Assembly: GCF_029168945.1 (NCBI RefSeq)
Contig: NC_083604.1
Location: 44,883,686-44,947,685 of the forward strand
From: Cannabis sativa
Taxonomy: Eukaryota > Streptophyta > Magnoliopsida > Rosales > Cannabaceae
Length of the DNA stretch: 64,000 bases
Reading direction: 5' to 3'
Below the pieces are notes generated by a model. It was given only the letters and a program-made list of their open reading frames with translations. It was not told where the DNA came from and made no database searches. The position numbers and the translations under genes are program-made. The first letter of the stretch is position 1, and each line of letters starts with the position of its first letter. Positions 35,201-47,705 of this stretch are shown here, one piece after another.

Positions 35201-35227
35201 AATGAAAACATCAAAATCCCCAAATGA

Positions 35228-35352
35228 GTTGGTTGGATGGGCTTTCACTTTTGACTTTTTAGACCCAAAACAATTCATTGGAAACCCAACCAACTTCAAA
35301 AGTACTTCTAGAACTTCAAAGGCTGAAAAGTGGCTTCTAAAAGCCCAGCCAA
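35228..35352. mobile_element. Small inverted-repeat element (MITE-like)
   Basis: GGTTGGATGGGCTTT at the left is mirrored by AAAGCCCAGCCAACC at the right, about 125 bp apart. A flanking target duplication is not obvious. A 63-codon ORF across it is incidental. Confidence 0.55.
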
Positions 35353-36978
35353 CCAGACCTTATGTTCCTCAGTGGTTGCACTCCAAGTTCTAGTCCACTC
35401 ACTCCATCAAGTTCTAATCCCTCAAATGTTTGCACTTCAATTCTTCTACCAATATTTACATTTCCCATAAAAATTTACAATGTGGCTTCATCCATTAAAC
35501 ACCATCAAAATTTAAAAATACCAATTAGGAAAGAGATAAATGATCTTCACTTCCTCTATCGTATTTGCATAAAAAACATCAGTACCAAGAAACACTATAG
35601 ATATACATTTACTGTGCGAGAGAACAGATGTTTAAATCAAGTAACAAGTATTAGTACATCGCTAGATACATAATAACTTCTATCACTCTTCTATATGGGC
35701 ACTAATAATTGTGCTAATTTTTTTGAATAATTATGAGGTATTGTAGAGATTTAGGAGACAGTGGGATTTTCATCCTAACTTTCTCAGTTCTTTTGTGAAT
35801 ATGGATATGTTTGCTATAGCCTTCCTATAAGTTTTATTGAGTTTGGTTTATTTTATATTGTTCTTTTATGAATCATCCACCCAAATCGAGATGGTGATTT
35901 GAGTAAAAGAGAATGAGTTGGCCGAGAGCAAAATGGATACTCCAAAATGAGAATTCTCAACCATGTTTTCCAAAACTAAGATTGTAACTTATGAAGTAAA
36001 TTAGTGAAATAGCTGTTTCAAAGATGTGAATTCCAATAAGGTATATTTTGCAGCTTCAGCTATAAGTTCATCAAATGTATACAAAACAACAAGGTGGGAT
36101 AGTGCAACTTTTCTTTTTCTTCTTCTTCTTTTTTTTTTTTAATTTGGGAAGGACGATTTGTCCTGCTCTTTACTTCACCACATCAATAAGTATACATACA
36201 CATTTCCTATTTCCCAGATTGAAATAAATAAAACTAATATATATTTATATATTTATTTTCCCTCAATAATTATATATATGTTTGTTTGTGTGTTTATTAA
36301 AGTCTGATCTGAAAGCATTTTGAAAGTTTGGTTCTGATCTTGGTTGAGGATTAAAAGGAAGACACACAGAGAGAAATGGGAAGAACACCATGTTCTGATC
36401 CTCTATATATTAATGGAGAGGGAGAGAGAGAGAAGAAGAACATTGACTTACTTGTACAAGTAAGAAACGATTCCCAGAATTCTACATAGGACAAGGCAAC
36501 ATCTTCTTCGCGAGCTTCTCCGGTGGCGATACCCTCTGTGATGTAGCAAAGGAGTTTAAGAACCCTAAAAACAACTAATAAGAACAAGAAAAATGATAAT
36601 AAAAGCAATAAAAATACCTTGGTGATGATCTTCAAACAATAAAAGAGAACTGAAAATTGATTTATGGCCTGTTTGGAACCTTCAAACAATCAAACAATGA
36701 AACAATGAAGGAGTTTTTTTAGCTGAAACTAAGCTGAAAATGTTTCTTCACTTTACTAAATGGGCGCGAAAATCAAGATTTTGGCAACTGGTTACAACCG
36801 GTTTTACTTCTCATTTTCAAGTCAAATACCCCTTTATTTATCAAATATAATATTATATAGAAATGATATATGAAGTGTGTAATATCAGCCTTTAGATCAA
36901 AATTAATATACAATCTAATGGCTATTAAAAGTGTACAGCACTAGTCACTCAAAAATCAGATGCGTGACAACAGACAAC

Positions 36979-37010
<32 letters not shown>

Positions 37011-37693
37011 TGCAAAGCAATTTAAAGACGGACATAATTTACTTTAATATAAAACGTATATATATATGTCGCTTTCCAAAAACAAAAGTTATACATGTCT
37101 GTAAATAGTATTTGAATTTTTGTTTTATTTTCAGAAAAAGGTTGTTTAAAATTTAATTTGAATTAGTGTAGCAGATAATGCTAAGAATATAATATCTTAT
37201 TGAAAATAATAAAAGAAAGAGAGAAAGAGAATGATGAATAACGAATAATTAATTATTGGTAAGGGGTAGCGACATAACGTCAATAAGCAATTGCATAAAT
37301 AAATAAATAGAATAGTATAACATAATTACTACTTTTATAACAAAAAGAATTAATACAACTTTGATTGCAGCATAACATAACTACAACAGTTTTTATTGAT
37401 TACAAACAAAAGCAAAACGACCACTTTCAACTTTTGAACACATCAAGACTTGGAGTATCGAAAGCTATTTTAACTACACAAAACACCAAGCCTCCTTATT
37501 CTTTCTCTCTCTAATGAACAAATAATTTGACCATCCATGTACACATGGTGATAGAAGGAGTCGTCGTCTATCACTATCTTCTGCAAAAACGTTCCCAGTA
37601 CCAGAAAATCTTACTTTACAACCACAAGGGTAGTCCTACAACTGATGGTGAATCTTGACTCGTTAAAATAATTTTTGCCTACCAACTTCAACT
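35353..37693. other. Intergenic DNA with an exon-like patch near 36440-36560
   Basis: The minus-strand frame near 36560-36440 reads 'YITEGIATGEAREEDVALSY' and includes the 29-bp segment shared with 33901-33929, but no gene could be assembled. TA runs occur at 36981-37008. Bases 37340-37693 probably hold the 3' UTR of the trihelix gene. The rest is AT-rich with nothing supported. Confidence 0.35.
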
Positions 37694-39254
37694 CTAACCC
37701 ATAATTTCCATGGAAGAAGGATTAGCTGTATCTTTATAACCATCTTTGTCTACTATTTCATTGTCTCCTTCATGATTTTGACTGAGATTCTCACTTTCAC
37801 AATTCTCAGTAGCAGGTTCAGCAGGCTGTTGTTGCTGTTCCTGCCCACCCATCATGTGCATAAGGAGCTCCTCAGGTCTCATATCGTACCCAGTATTCTC
37901 CGGGTCATCGACTTTTTTAGTCTTCTTATTGTATAAAGCATCGAGTTGGTGGAAATAAGGACAAGTCTTTGAATCTTCAACCCTTCTCTTATTGCTGTCT
38001 TTCACCCTCTTGAAGTATTTGTTTATGTTTTCCCATTTCTCTTTACACCTCTTTGAACTCCGGTTGTAACCAAGCTTTCTCATGGCTGCCGAAATATCCT
38101 CCCATAGTGGTCCTTTAGGTCCATTATCTTGATACTGTGTATCGAGATTAGTTCTCAGCCTAATCAAAGCATCAACTTCATCTTTAGGCCACCGAGACGA
38201 ACTAACCTGTACAAACTTCTTATTATTGTTGAACTTTTCTTGATTGTCCAAACATGTCTGTTCATCATTTCCACTATGATTCTTTTCCTGCTTATCCACA
38301 TCTTTCTCCACACTCACAATTGGGTACTCAGGAAATTGAAATGGTTCAGTTTGTTCTGAAAACTTCTTCAAGAATGCAAGCACAGCAGCATCCTTTGCAG
38401 CTGCAATGGACCTTTCTTGAACCAGCAAATCGCTTTCTCTTTTAATTCTCTCCAATTCTTGCTTCTTCCACACCTCTTCCCTTGCTAACCGATCCTGCTC
38501 GCACTTCTCTAATGTTTCAATGAACTTCCTTTGTAGCTTCTCTTGACTATCTGTCACTTCCTTCATTAGCCTCTCAAAAAACTGAGTCAATCTCTTCTTC
38601 TCCTTACGCATACCTTTAGATTCTTCGCTCGAAGAAGAAATGTTAGAAGGCGAACTATCACCTAAATTTGAAGCTGGCTTATGAACAGAACATGGGATAG
38701 CATTGATAACAACATTACTAGGACTCGTTCTTGTTGTCCCCGCAGTTGTTTTAGATTCTCCTAATGAAGTGTTAACTTGGTCCCCGGAAGGAGGAAAAGG
38801 ATGATCAAATGAGTGGTGATCTAAAGCCTCTAATTGCTCAAAAAACCGATAAGCCTTTCCATTGGATTTCCCAGACCTACCATCTCTAGTTCTTTTATGG
38901 TACTTATAGATGTTCTCAAACTTCTCCTTACATTTCTTGGCACTTCGATTGAATCCATGCTCACTCATTTTCCTACATAAGAAAAACCAAAAATCCCATC
39001 TTCTACTTCAACAATCTAAATTCAAAATTATCAATCAAAATAGCAATTTGGTTTCACTTTTATGAAACCCTTTTACATAAAATTAAGTTCAACCAATTTA
39101 CTCGTCGGAAATTTTGTTTGAATGCAAGAAAAGCTCAAGTCCAAAAATTTCTTGTTCTGGTAATATAAAGTACACAAGTAAAGAAAACAATATCTTAACA
39201 AAAGTAGAAAAGAAAATCACATCACTATCTATACAACTTTCCCGAGAAAACAAT

Positions 39255-39292
<38 letters not shown>

Positions 39293-39577
39293 CTAAAAAG
39301 CACAGAGAATAAAGAATTACCTGGAAACCTCTTCCCAAAGTGGAGCTTTGATGCTTGAGTCTCTAAACTTGGCATCCATATCAGACCTTATGTCTAACAA
39401 AGCCAAAGTCTCTTGGCGAGGCCACCGGTTACCTAACCAGTTCCGGTCACCATCTTCAGCTCCCACTCTCTCTTCCTCTCCTAGCCCAACTGGGGCCAGC
39501 TCACTTGAGCCACCAACCTCCCCATTTTCCGGGTTGGTGGCAGTTAGATTTTCCGGCAAAGTTGAATTTTCCAGCAT
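37694..39577 (-). CDS. GT-2-class trihelix transcription factor, two exons, 511 residues
   Basis: Exon 1 (39577-39321) begins MLENSTLPEN and ends in phase 2. Exon 2 (38972-37694) follows a TGTAG acceptor and reads on as VSRKMSEHGFNRSAKKCKEK. The protein has two trihelix (GT) DNA-binding domains, at about residues 50-115 and 343-415. Each has the spaced tryptophans (RWPRQET..LWEEVS and RWPKDEV..LWEDIS) and the KCKEKFENIYKYHKR or RCKEKWENINKYFKR helix. A coiled coil lies between them (about 205-287). A glutamine run (EQQQQ) and an acidic tail follow. Two GT domains, a central coiled coil and this length fit GT-2/DF1/GTL1 proteins, which bind GT elements in light- and growth-regulated promoters. 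I chose the inner ATG because the extra upstream residues in frame look untranslated. Which GT-2 subgroup it belongs to is unsettled. Confidence 0.92.
39258..39291. repeat. (GA)n microsatellite in the trihelix intron
   Basis: About 17 GA units inside the intron (39320-38973), near its 5' end. GA tracts are often variable in plants. Confidence 0.95.
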
Positions 39578-40890
39578 AAGTGAAAACCCAAGTAAATTTA
39601 CAGTCACGGGCAAGAGTAATTGGCTGGTAAAGAAGGTGAAAAAAGGAAATTGTGGGTTCTGTTTGCTAAGTGGAGAGAAGAAATGGGTAAAGGGTAAATC
39701 TTGATATTGTTTCCAAAGCGGTTGAGAACAAATTGGGTGGGTATTTTTGTGTGTAAATGACTTTTGTGACAAAAAGAGGCGGTGAATTAGGGTTTCTTTT
39801 TTATGCTAATAAAAATAAAATTAAAAGATTGGATCAAAAATAAATAAATAAATGAAATAAAAAGAAGGTGTGGTGTGGTGATCAGCTGGGACCTATACTT
39901 TTATCAAAAAAAAAAACTCGGACCTATACAGCTAGGTTTCACAAACATGGCAAGTTTTGATTGGGTATTGGCTAATTTACTTGCTTTGACTTTTTATTTT
40001 AGAGTGTATTATTTTTGGAGCCAAATGATGTTTGACCTTTGGTCAAGATTAGTAGGCTTCTGTAAAATTGATGGGAAATTAATTTTTTTTTATTTTTTTT
40101 TTCTGGAAATTGGTCAAGGTTGTATAAGTAAGATTAATTATCTGAATACCATCAAAACAAAAACAAAAAAGATTAAACACCTGAAGAATTTTGTTGAGGC
40201 TAAGGGTAAAACGGGAAAGTGAAAGTTGTGACTTGTATTGGATTGATTTTTTTTTTTCTTATTTGAAGGGTCGACAAGTGGTGGGAAATGAGAGATAATT
40301 TTTTTTTTGATAAAGAGGAAATGAACGATAATTGGTGGCAATGCAAGTTGTTTTTGTTGGCTACTAGTTTGAGTTAGCAAAAAAGGTAACATCCACTCAC
40401 TTCTTTACACCTAGCCCACCTTATAGGATTTTTCTAGTTTGTATTTGTAATGGTGAGCTTTCCCACCGGCCTTGCCTACCTAATTTATTTATTTGGATTT
40501 TGAGTACTATTTTTTTTTTCAACTTTTTCTTGTGGAAAAGGTTTTTCTAGAGTACTATTAATTTTACCTTTCGCATAGGCTTAAATAAATTAAACTACGT
40601 TATTGTCATAGTCAAATATATTGGACTCTCTTCTAAGCTAAGGAAATGGCTATTGAACATGTTACATTAATTTAATATCTTTGTAGGTGATAAATCCAAG
40701 GAATGTACTCCTAATGACAAAGGTGCTCATTTTCAATAATCATTATTATGATCCTGTAAAAAATATCCACTGAACATGTATCCCTGTACAAATTAACGGT
40801 TTGAAGGAAATCCATATCTTTTTAGAAAGGTCTAAACTCAAACATTCATAATCATATTTACAACAAGGATTATTCTAATAATATTATAAG
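39578..40890. promoter_or_regulatory. Upstream region of the trihelix gene
   Basis: AT-rich DNA with poly-T runs. It should hold the promoter and 5' leader. A plus-strand ORF at 39875-40222 has low-complexity content and is not credible. Nothing else is supported. Confidence 0.35.
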
Positions 40891-41947
40891 TGTTAAGTTT
40901 TCTTCTTTTTTTTTTTTTTTTGTAATTTAATTGTGAAAATATTTTCTAATTAATGTATATTTTATTGAGTATTTAGATTATTTTTATTACATTAACTTGT
41001 GTCTCTAATTACTTTTTTCTTCTAAAAAAAGATTCATTGTGAGCTAGTCTCTTTTGATTTAGGAAACTTCTTGTAAGAAAAGAAATTCTCTTATAAAAAG
41101 TTGTTTAATTTTGAGAAACTTGACTTTTTATTTTCCTAATTGATGATTTCAGTTTTGTCTTTATTAGAACACATCAAATAAACTTTATTTGGCAGGTTTG
41201 AAGTCCAAATTCATGATCTTGGTTTAATTTGAAAAATTTTCTTTCTCGTCCTGATCTGTTGTTGCAGCTCCTGATTCTGATGCTGCAAATTAGAAATCTT
41301 TTAAGAAAGTTTTGTACAACTGGAAAATTATTTTTGTAGTTGTCTGTAGGGTTGTTATGTTCTATAAATAGGACCTAGAGAGTAGTCAAACGATTTTATC
41401 TCTTCTAGTCTCATATTTTATATCTTTTTTTGTGAGAAGAGTGTTTCATTTGTAAAAACCTAGAGTATTCAACTAGGTTTTGGTTTTCTTATTATAATCT
41501 CATACTATTCATAGAACAGGTTGAAGAGAAGCTTCAAACAAGTGTGGGTCTTCGGGAGAAGACTTTTTTAAGTCTCATTTCGGGAGGAAGTGAGCATATA
41601 TCTTCGGGAGAAGATTTATTTAAGCCTTACTTCAAGAGAAAATAAGCACACATCAATTGCTAAAGGGAGTTCACTACTTGGTGTGTTTCAGAGATCAGAT
41701 TAACAAGGTGGATTACAAAGGATAGTGGTAAATCACTATAGGGGGTCTACATTTGTTTAAGTCAATTACTTTTGTAATCTTTGATACTTTACTAATTGAA
41801 TTCATTCTCTAGGCGTGGCTCCGTGGAATAGTAGCTGATACCACGTACAATTCTCTTGTGTCAAGTTTTTAAATTCTGCACTGTTATTTTTTTTTCTTTA
41901 TTGTTATTAAAGAAAATTATTGGCATTTGTAAAAATACAGTTTTTCA
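40891..41947 (+). repeat. 5' LTR of the Copia element
   Basis: Begins TGTTAAGTTT and ends just before the primer site. A TATA-like TCTATAAATAGG lies at 41360-41371, a likely promoter, and the 3' LTR has the same motif near 44953. Confidence 0.9.
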
Positions 41948-41948
41948 A

Positions 41949-41961
41949 TTGATATCAGAGC
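41949..41961 (+). other. Primer-binding site of the Copia element
   Basis: TTGATATCAGAGC is one base different from the standard initiator Met tRNA complement (TGGTATCAGAGC), directly after the LTR. Confidence 0.75.
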
Positions 41962-42019
41962 GGGACACATAACTCTTGGTGTGATTCTTTAACGTTTTCT
42001 TGTATTTTCTGTGCAATAT

Positions 42020-42932
42020 GTCGTTCTTTGCAAAAAGTGGCTCTATATCTCATTCTTCAAAGGTTGGCAACAAGAAAGGCATGTCTAAGTCCTCGAGAGA
42101 TAGTATATATTAGAAACCTTTTACATCCAAGAATAAAAAGAAAAAGGTGTACAATGTAGAAAATGTCGTGGTTTTGGACACATACAATCAGGATGTGTAA
42201 ATACTTTAAAAAGAACCAAAAAGGTTATGAATTACTTACTCTGAAAGTAGTGATGAAGAGTAATTAAATAATATTGCACTAACATCTGTGTTTTCTAGTG
42301 TTCCATGTCATTTGTAGAAAAATAAGAACTTTATTTGTCTTGACAACACTGTTTTGGTAAATAATGATGTTGACGATGTTTTAGGGACTGATTGTGATGA
42401 ATCAGATTTGGATGAGGATTCCTTGAAAGAAGCATATAAAAGTATGTATGGTGAGTGGTTGAAATTATGTTCGAAGTATCATTTATTGACAAAAGGTATT
42501 AAATCTCTTTCTTAACGAAATGTAAAGCTTGAACTAAATGTTAAAAAATTTGAAATTGAGATTGTTGAGAAAAATAAAGAAATTAAACGATTGTCCAATA
42601 AACTTGAGCATATTGAGAAGAATGCTACAATGCTAAATCCAAGTTCTTCAATTTTTGAAGAGGTTCAAGATTTATGTCGCAAACAAATCATGTTGGGTTG
42701 GGATGTGTTGAATATCAATCTAAATTGAACACTAAATTTGTTAAATCTAAAAATATGCCTTCTGGTTCTTCTGATCTAACACTGCAGGAATCTATTTCTA
42801 CAGCTAAACCTTATGTTCCTAAAGAAAGGGAGCAATCAAGTAAGAATGAAAATTTTCATAAAAGAAGGAAAAAATTCATTCCCACGTGTCACTTCTGTGG
42901 CGTTAAATGTCACATTTGACCTAAGTAATTTA
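42020..42932 (+). pseudogene. Decayed Copia gag with zinc knuckles
   Basis: Broken frames carry a CX2CX4HX4C knuckle (CRKCRGFGHIQSGC, about 42158-42200). A coiled-coil stretch follows (42520-42650). A second, damaged knuckle reads CHFCGVKCHI and then a stop near 42918. Stops and frameshifts interrupt gag in several places, so no full Gag can be made. Confidence 0.8.
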
Positions 42933-43123
42933 CCGTGATAAATCTCTTGAAAAATAAAGATTGCAATCATTATGGAAAACAACCTGTTAGGAAAAAAAGA
43001 TCAAAATTCAAGAAGATTTGGGTTAAGAAAAATAAATCTAAATGTCCTACTAATTTTACTTGTCATACAGCATGTGATAATACTAGTACTATACATATTT
43101 TCAAAAATCATGTTCAACATTCT

Positions 43124-43290
43124 TGTACAAAATACATTGATACGAGACATCATTTTATTAAGGAACTTGTTGATAATCAAACTTTGCAATTGGAGTATGT
43201 TGACACTGAAAAGAAATTGGCAGATATTTTCACTAAGGCCCTGGATTCAAGTCATTTTGACTCCCTTAAAAAATCTTTGGGGGTTTGCAT
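43124..43290 (+). pseudogene. C-terminal fragment of Copia RNase H
   Basis: The frame at 42935-43507 contains KYIDTRHHFIKELV, then LEYVDTEKKLADIFTKAL and SLKKSLGV. These are hallmarks of the end of Copia polyproteins (the 'ID.RYHFIRE' and 'ADIFTK.L' motifs). Everything between gag and this point is missing. Confidence 0.88.
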
Positions 43291-44482
43291 TGTCTATTAC
43301 TTTTTTAAAAAAAATTCTCTATTTTGTACAAAAATTTTGAGTAGTTCTTATTTTGCATCTATCTTTTTTTCATTCTTGGTTGACAAAACATGTTTATACT
43401 TTTGGATGATAATTAGGTTAGTGTCTTGTACTCTTCAAACTTTTGAGGTTGGGTTAAAATATTCAAGTTACTTGCACATGTGTGATCATGATAAATTAAA
43501 GTATTAACGAACAAAGTTGAGCGATTTTATTTCAGTTTCTTGTCAGGCCCCTTGATGGAATAGAGCTACCCATACTGAGGTGTGGAAGTCATCTTTTGAG
43601 TGAGCTAGAACTTTATAATTAAGAGTTATAAAGAGGATGCACTACTATAGAAAAGGGCTACCTTCAGTATGGTGTGATAGCATCCAGTTGCGGGATCAAA
43701 TTAAAAAAGGTAAAAAAATAAAATCTTACCAAGGACAATGATCATATTTTTACTGTACACACTAATATCTAACAAGTGTGTACAAGTTTGTAAGTCTCCT
43801 CTACCAAAAAAAAAAAAATCTTAGTTCACATTTTATGTAAGTTGTCTATTTTTTCTCAACATCTGGTAAGTATGGTTTGTATTTAAGACACTAAATTCTT
43901 ATCATCTTTGAAAGCATAACATGGTTATTGTTTCCTTTTTATGAAACCTGAAAAGATGCATGCATTAGAATAACTTGATTTTTGTATAAAATATTTTAGT
44001 TTCTTGTTTTTTTTTTATTTTGAAAAAAATGATATTAAAAAAAAAAGGAGTCGTGTGACTTCACTCTTGGGAAAAGAAAAATTGGTCATTTGTCTTTTTT
44101 TGTGGTAAGTATCAACATGTGCTTTATTTGATAAATTTTTGATGAGTTTCTTCTTAAGATTTAATTTCTTATTCTTTGTATTTTGTTTATTTGTTGATCA
44201 TAATTGATGTTTCAGATCTTAATTTTTTTTGAGAAATTTTGGTTTCTTTTTGTCTTTGGCCCTTATAGATAAACGAAAAGGAGGAGTATTTGGGGTTTTA
44301 ATTTTGATTGTATACTCAAATATCTAGGGGGAGTTGAAGTTTGTGTTTGTGTTCGACATTGGTCAAAGTTATCCTTTTATTTTGGTTTAATATTGTGCTT
44401 CTCAGGGGGAGTTTATATGGTTGTTTTGCTAACTTTGTTTTATAGGTTCTGGTTTATTAAAAATATTTTAAATATCTAAAGT

Positions 44483-44497
44483 GCCAAAGGGGAAGAT
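44483..44497 (+). other. Polypurine tract of the Copia element
   Basis: The purine-rich AAAGGGGAAGA directly precedes the 3' LTR start TGTTAAG. Confidence 0.8.
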
Positions 44498-45530
44498 TGT
44501 TAAGTCCTTTATTGCAATTTAGTTGTCAAATATTTTTTAATTAATGTGTATTTTTATTGAGCATTTAAATTATTTTTATTACATTGATTTTGTGCCTCTA
44601 ATTACTTTTTTCTTCTAAGGAAAGATATCTTCTCAGCTGGTCTCTTTTAGTTTAGGAAACTTCTTGTAAGAGAAGGAATTGTCTTATGGAAACTTGTCTA
44701 ACTTTGAGAAACTTGACTTTTACTTTTCCTAATTGAAGATTTCAGTTTTGCCTTTATTAGAACAGATTAAATAAACTTTATTTGACAGGTTTGAAGTCTA
44801 AATTCGTGATCTTTGTTCAATTTGGAAAGTTTTTTTCTAGTCCTGATTTGTTGCTGTGGAGCCCGATTCTGATGCTGCAAATCAAATTTTTTTTAAGAAA
44901 GTTTTGTAAAGTTGGGAAATTATTTCTGTGGTCGTCTCTAGAGTTACTATGTTTTATAAATAGGACTTAGAGAGCAGCCAAACGATTTTATCTCTTCTAG
45001 TATCATATTTTCATATCTTTCTTTGTGAGAAGAGTATTTCATTTGTAAAAACCTAGAGTGTTCAACTAGGTTTTGGTTTTCTTATTATGATCTCATACTA
45101 TTCATAGAATAGATTGAAGAGAATCTTTGAACAAGTGTGGGCCTTCGAGAGAAGACTTTTCCAAGTCTCATTTCGGGAGAAAGTAAGCATATAACTTCGA
45201 GAGAAGATTTGTTTAAGCCTTACTTCAAGAGGAAGTAAGCACACATCAATAGTTGAAGGGAGTTCACTAATTGGTGTGTTTCAGAGATCAGATTAGCAAG
45301 GTAGATTATAAAGGATTACGGTAAATCACTAGAGGGAGTCTAAATTTATTTAAGTCAATTTACTAATTAATTGTATTCTCTGGGCGTGGCCCTATAGACT
45401 AGTAGTATTTGAAAGAACATTAATACCACCTACAATTCTCTTGTGTCAAATTTTTAAATTCTGTACTGTTATTTTTTTCTTTAATGTTATTAAAAAAAAT
45501 TATTGGTATTTACAAAAATATGATTTTTCA
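44498..45530 (+). repeat. 3' LTR of the Copia element
   Basis: Collinear with the 5' LTR over its length, with scattered substitutions and small indels. It ends TTTTTCA and is followed by the ATAAG target duplication. Confidence 0.92.
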
Positions 45531-46369
45531 ATAAGCATTAGAATAAGATCAATTATATTTGATTATTAAATTCATCGCTCTATTATCACATATTCATATT
45601 GGATTCTTAAAGTTGTTATTTGTTTATTTTTGTAGAGAAGAAGATAATGTTAATATATCTTCCCTTTCTTACATTAGGAATCTTAAGAATAATGTATTAA
45701 CACATAATTTGTTGTATTTAAGTATCCACACTGTTAGAATAATTTTTATATGGTAACAAATTAAATATTTTATTTGATTTGATTTATAAAATATAATTAA
45801 ATATTTAATAATTAATTAGAATATTTTGATTATAGTCAAATTTAATTACTAAATATTTGAGTTACTCAATTTAATTTTTAAACTTAATTATCAAAATATT
45901 CAGACAATTAATGTGGCAGAGACTTTGATAGAAATGTCTCACCTATATTAATATAGGGTCTCTGTCCCCGAGCTCACTACTCATTCTGTGAAATTACTAA
46001 AAATTCATCTAAAAAGAGTAAAGATAGCTTAAAAAGTCTGATTACCCACAATAACCAAAAATTAATGTTCAAACTACATGAAAAAAAAATAAAGTGCTTT
46101 TAAAAAATTTAATATATTTTTATATTTTACAATTTAAAATCTTAGTTTTTTATATTAAATATTTGTAAATATTAAATATAATAACAAATATGAAATGTAA
46201 TATTATAATACAATAAATATATAATATATGATATACATATACATTCCAAATCGAGAAACCTTCCTCATGTCTCTTTACTTTTGAAATGTGAATTCAAATG
46301 GTTACAAACAATAAGTACCGTACATTATAAACTAGTAACAATAAGTACCGTACATTATAAATTGATAGT
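45531..46369. other. AT-rich intergenic stretch
   Basis: Nothing coding is seen. A 24-bp word containing 'aataagtaccgtacattata' is repeated twice in tandem at about 46307-46360, abutting the truncated end of the ligase pseudogene. Confidence 0.45.
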
Positions 46370-47705
46370 GACACAATAGTTCGGCTACTTGAGTTTATGA
46401 AATGAGTGGTCTACTCAATTAACCCATGCTTGCAAAGTTCATCCAGCATCTCAGGAGACTTCCTAACTCTGTTTGTAATTCTAATCAAGTAGAGAGCCAC
46501 ATTGTCAACAAACTAAAAATAAACCAGAAGCATGAGCATGATGGTCAATGACTCAATAATATGTCTCAAAACAAGAAAATATGTGACAAAGTCCTGAAAA
46601 ACCTTGAACACTTCAAGTACCTCCTTATCTTCATAATGAAAAAGATTGCATAATATCAGAACAACCTTCATAGAATGGGAGGCACATTCAAAATGAAGTT
46701 TATTGCATAAGTTCATCACAGTGGAACAAATAAATAACTTAAATAAATGCTAGGTCTCGAAAAAAAAAGTAAATCAATTTGAGCACTGCATAGGAATACA
46801 TAATTAAAAAGGCATTGCAATGCAGTAAACGTGACACAAAAAATTTCAAAGCTCACATACATATTAGATGCAATCTTACATGAATGCTTGTTGAGAAGAA
46901 ATCGATAAAATTCAGTACAACCATCACCAACCTGCAAACAAGCGAGTGGCTGCTCCCACGATATTTTCTCCAATGCTTGCAGACACTTCATGTAGATAAG
47001 CAATGTATTAAGACACCTGCAAAAAACATATTTTCCTAGTATAAACACAAAGAAAAAACATCAAGTTTACCTGCTCCGCCACATCCAAGTATTTAATTGC
47101 CATCAGTCTTTGACAAAGAGCAGGAACTGCATCATGTCGGAGCAGAAAACCTGATGATCGGGGATAAACATCACAAAGATAAGTTATAGCTTTTATAGCC
47201 AATAGCATAATTTCTGGGTTAGTCTCATATTTTTGAGAGCCTTACAAGATAAGGAGATAATGGAGTCAGCTGTCATGCTAGAAAGTGAATTCTCTGTACA
47301 AAATGACAACACTTCACATAGCTTTGTAAACACGACTAACTGCCCAGACTCCTCTGTTTCTTCATTCAAAACTAATAAGATCCTCTTGAATTTTTCACGA
47401 TCACCAGAAGTTCTTCGCCTCTGATAGTCTCTAAGCTTAGAGTGTCTTTGCTCTGCATCATCAGAGTCACAAGACCCATATGTTGAATCCTTTTCGGGCT
47501 CTCCCTCAGACCGGCTAGAGGCCGAAGCAGAAGATGTAGTATCCATATCATGGTCACCGGTTTTAGCACTAGAATTAGTAGAATTCATATGAGTTTGAAC
47601 AGATGAATTTGATGAACTCGATCTGAACTCCAAAGAGTTGCAGGCTCGCTTATCATCCGACAATTCTTCTACTGTTTCTGTACGCTTTTGCCCACGTTTT
47701 CTTAT
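46370..47705 (-). pseudogene. 5' fragment of a UPL3/UPL4-like HECT ubiquitin ligase gene
   Basis: The remnant begins near 47700 with RGQKRTETVEELSDDKRACN. It runs through the serine-rich and acidic N-terminal region (SASASSRSEGEPEKDS) and the armadillo-like repeats, including ITYLCDVYPRSSGF, HDAVPALCQRLMA, LDVAEQ, CLQALEKISWEQPLACLQ and LNFIDFFSTS. It ends with RVRKSPEMLDELCKHGLIE. These are the order and motifs of plant UPL3/UPL4. The HECT domain is absent. Lesions: the expected start codon reads ATA after an in-frame TGA; frameshifts near 47240 and 46930; an in-frame TAG at 46411-46413. Introns still sit where expected, so it came from genomic DNA and is not a retrocopy. Confidence 0.92.

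Larger units (their letters stand above)
40891..45530 (+). mobile_element. Copia LTR retrotransposon, internally deleted, with target duplication
   Basis: Two LTRs (40891-41947 and 44498-45530) both start TGTTAAGT and end TTTTTCA. ATAAG flanks the element on both sides (40886-40890 and 45531-45535). The internal part is only ~2.55 kb. It holds gag remnants with zinc knuckles and the last part of a Copia RNase H, but no protease, integrase or reverse transcriptase core. The layout suggests a SIRE-like Copia derivative that needs other elements to move. LTRs differ at many positions and by several small indels, so the insertion is old. Confidence 0.93.

Noticed and set aside
35362..35673. 103-codon plus-strand ORF
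   Set aside because: Serine-rich then AT-biased content with no domain and no clear splice or promoter context.
39348..39704. 118-codon plus-strand ORF
   Set aside because: It is the antisense shadow of trihelix exon 1.
39875..40222. 115-codon plus-strand ORF
   Set aside because: Low-complexity, with poly-T and poly-A stretches, no domain, and located in the upstream region of the trihelix gene.
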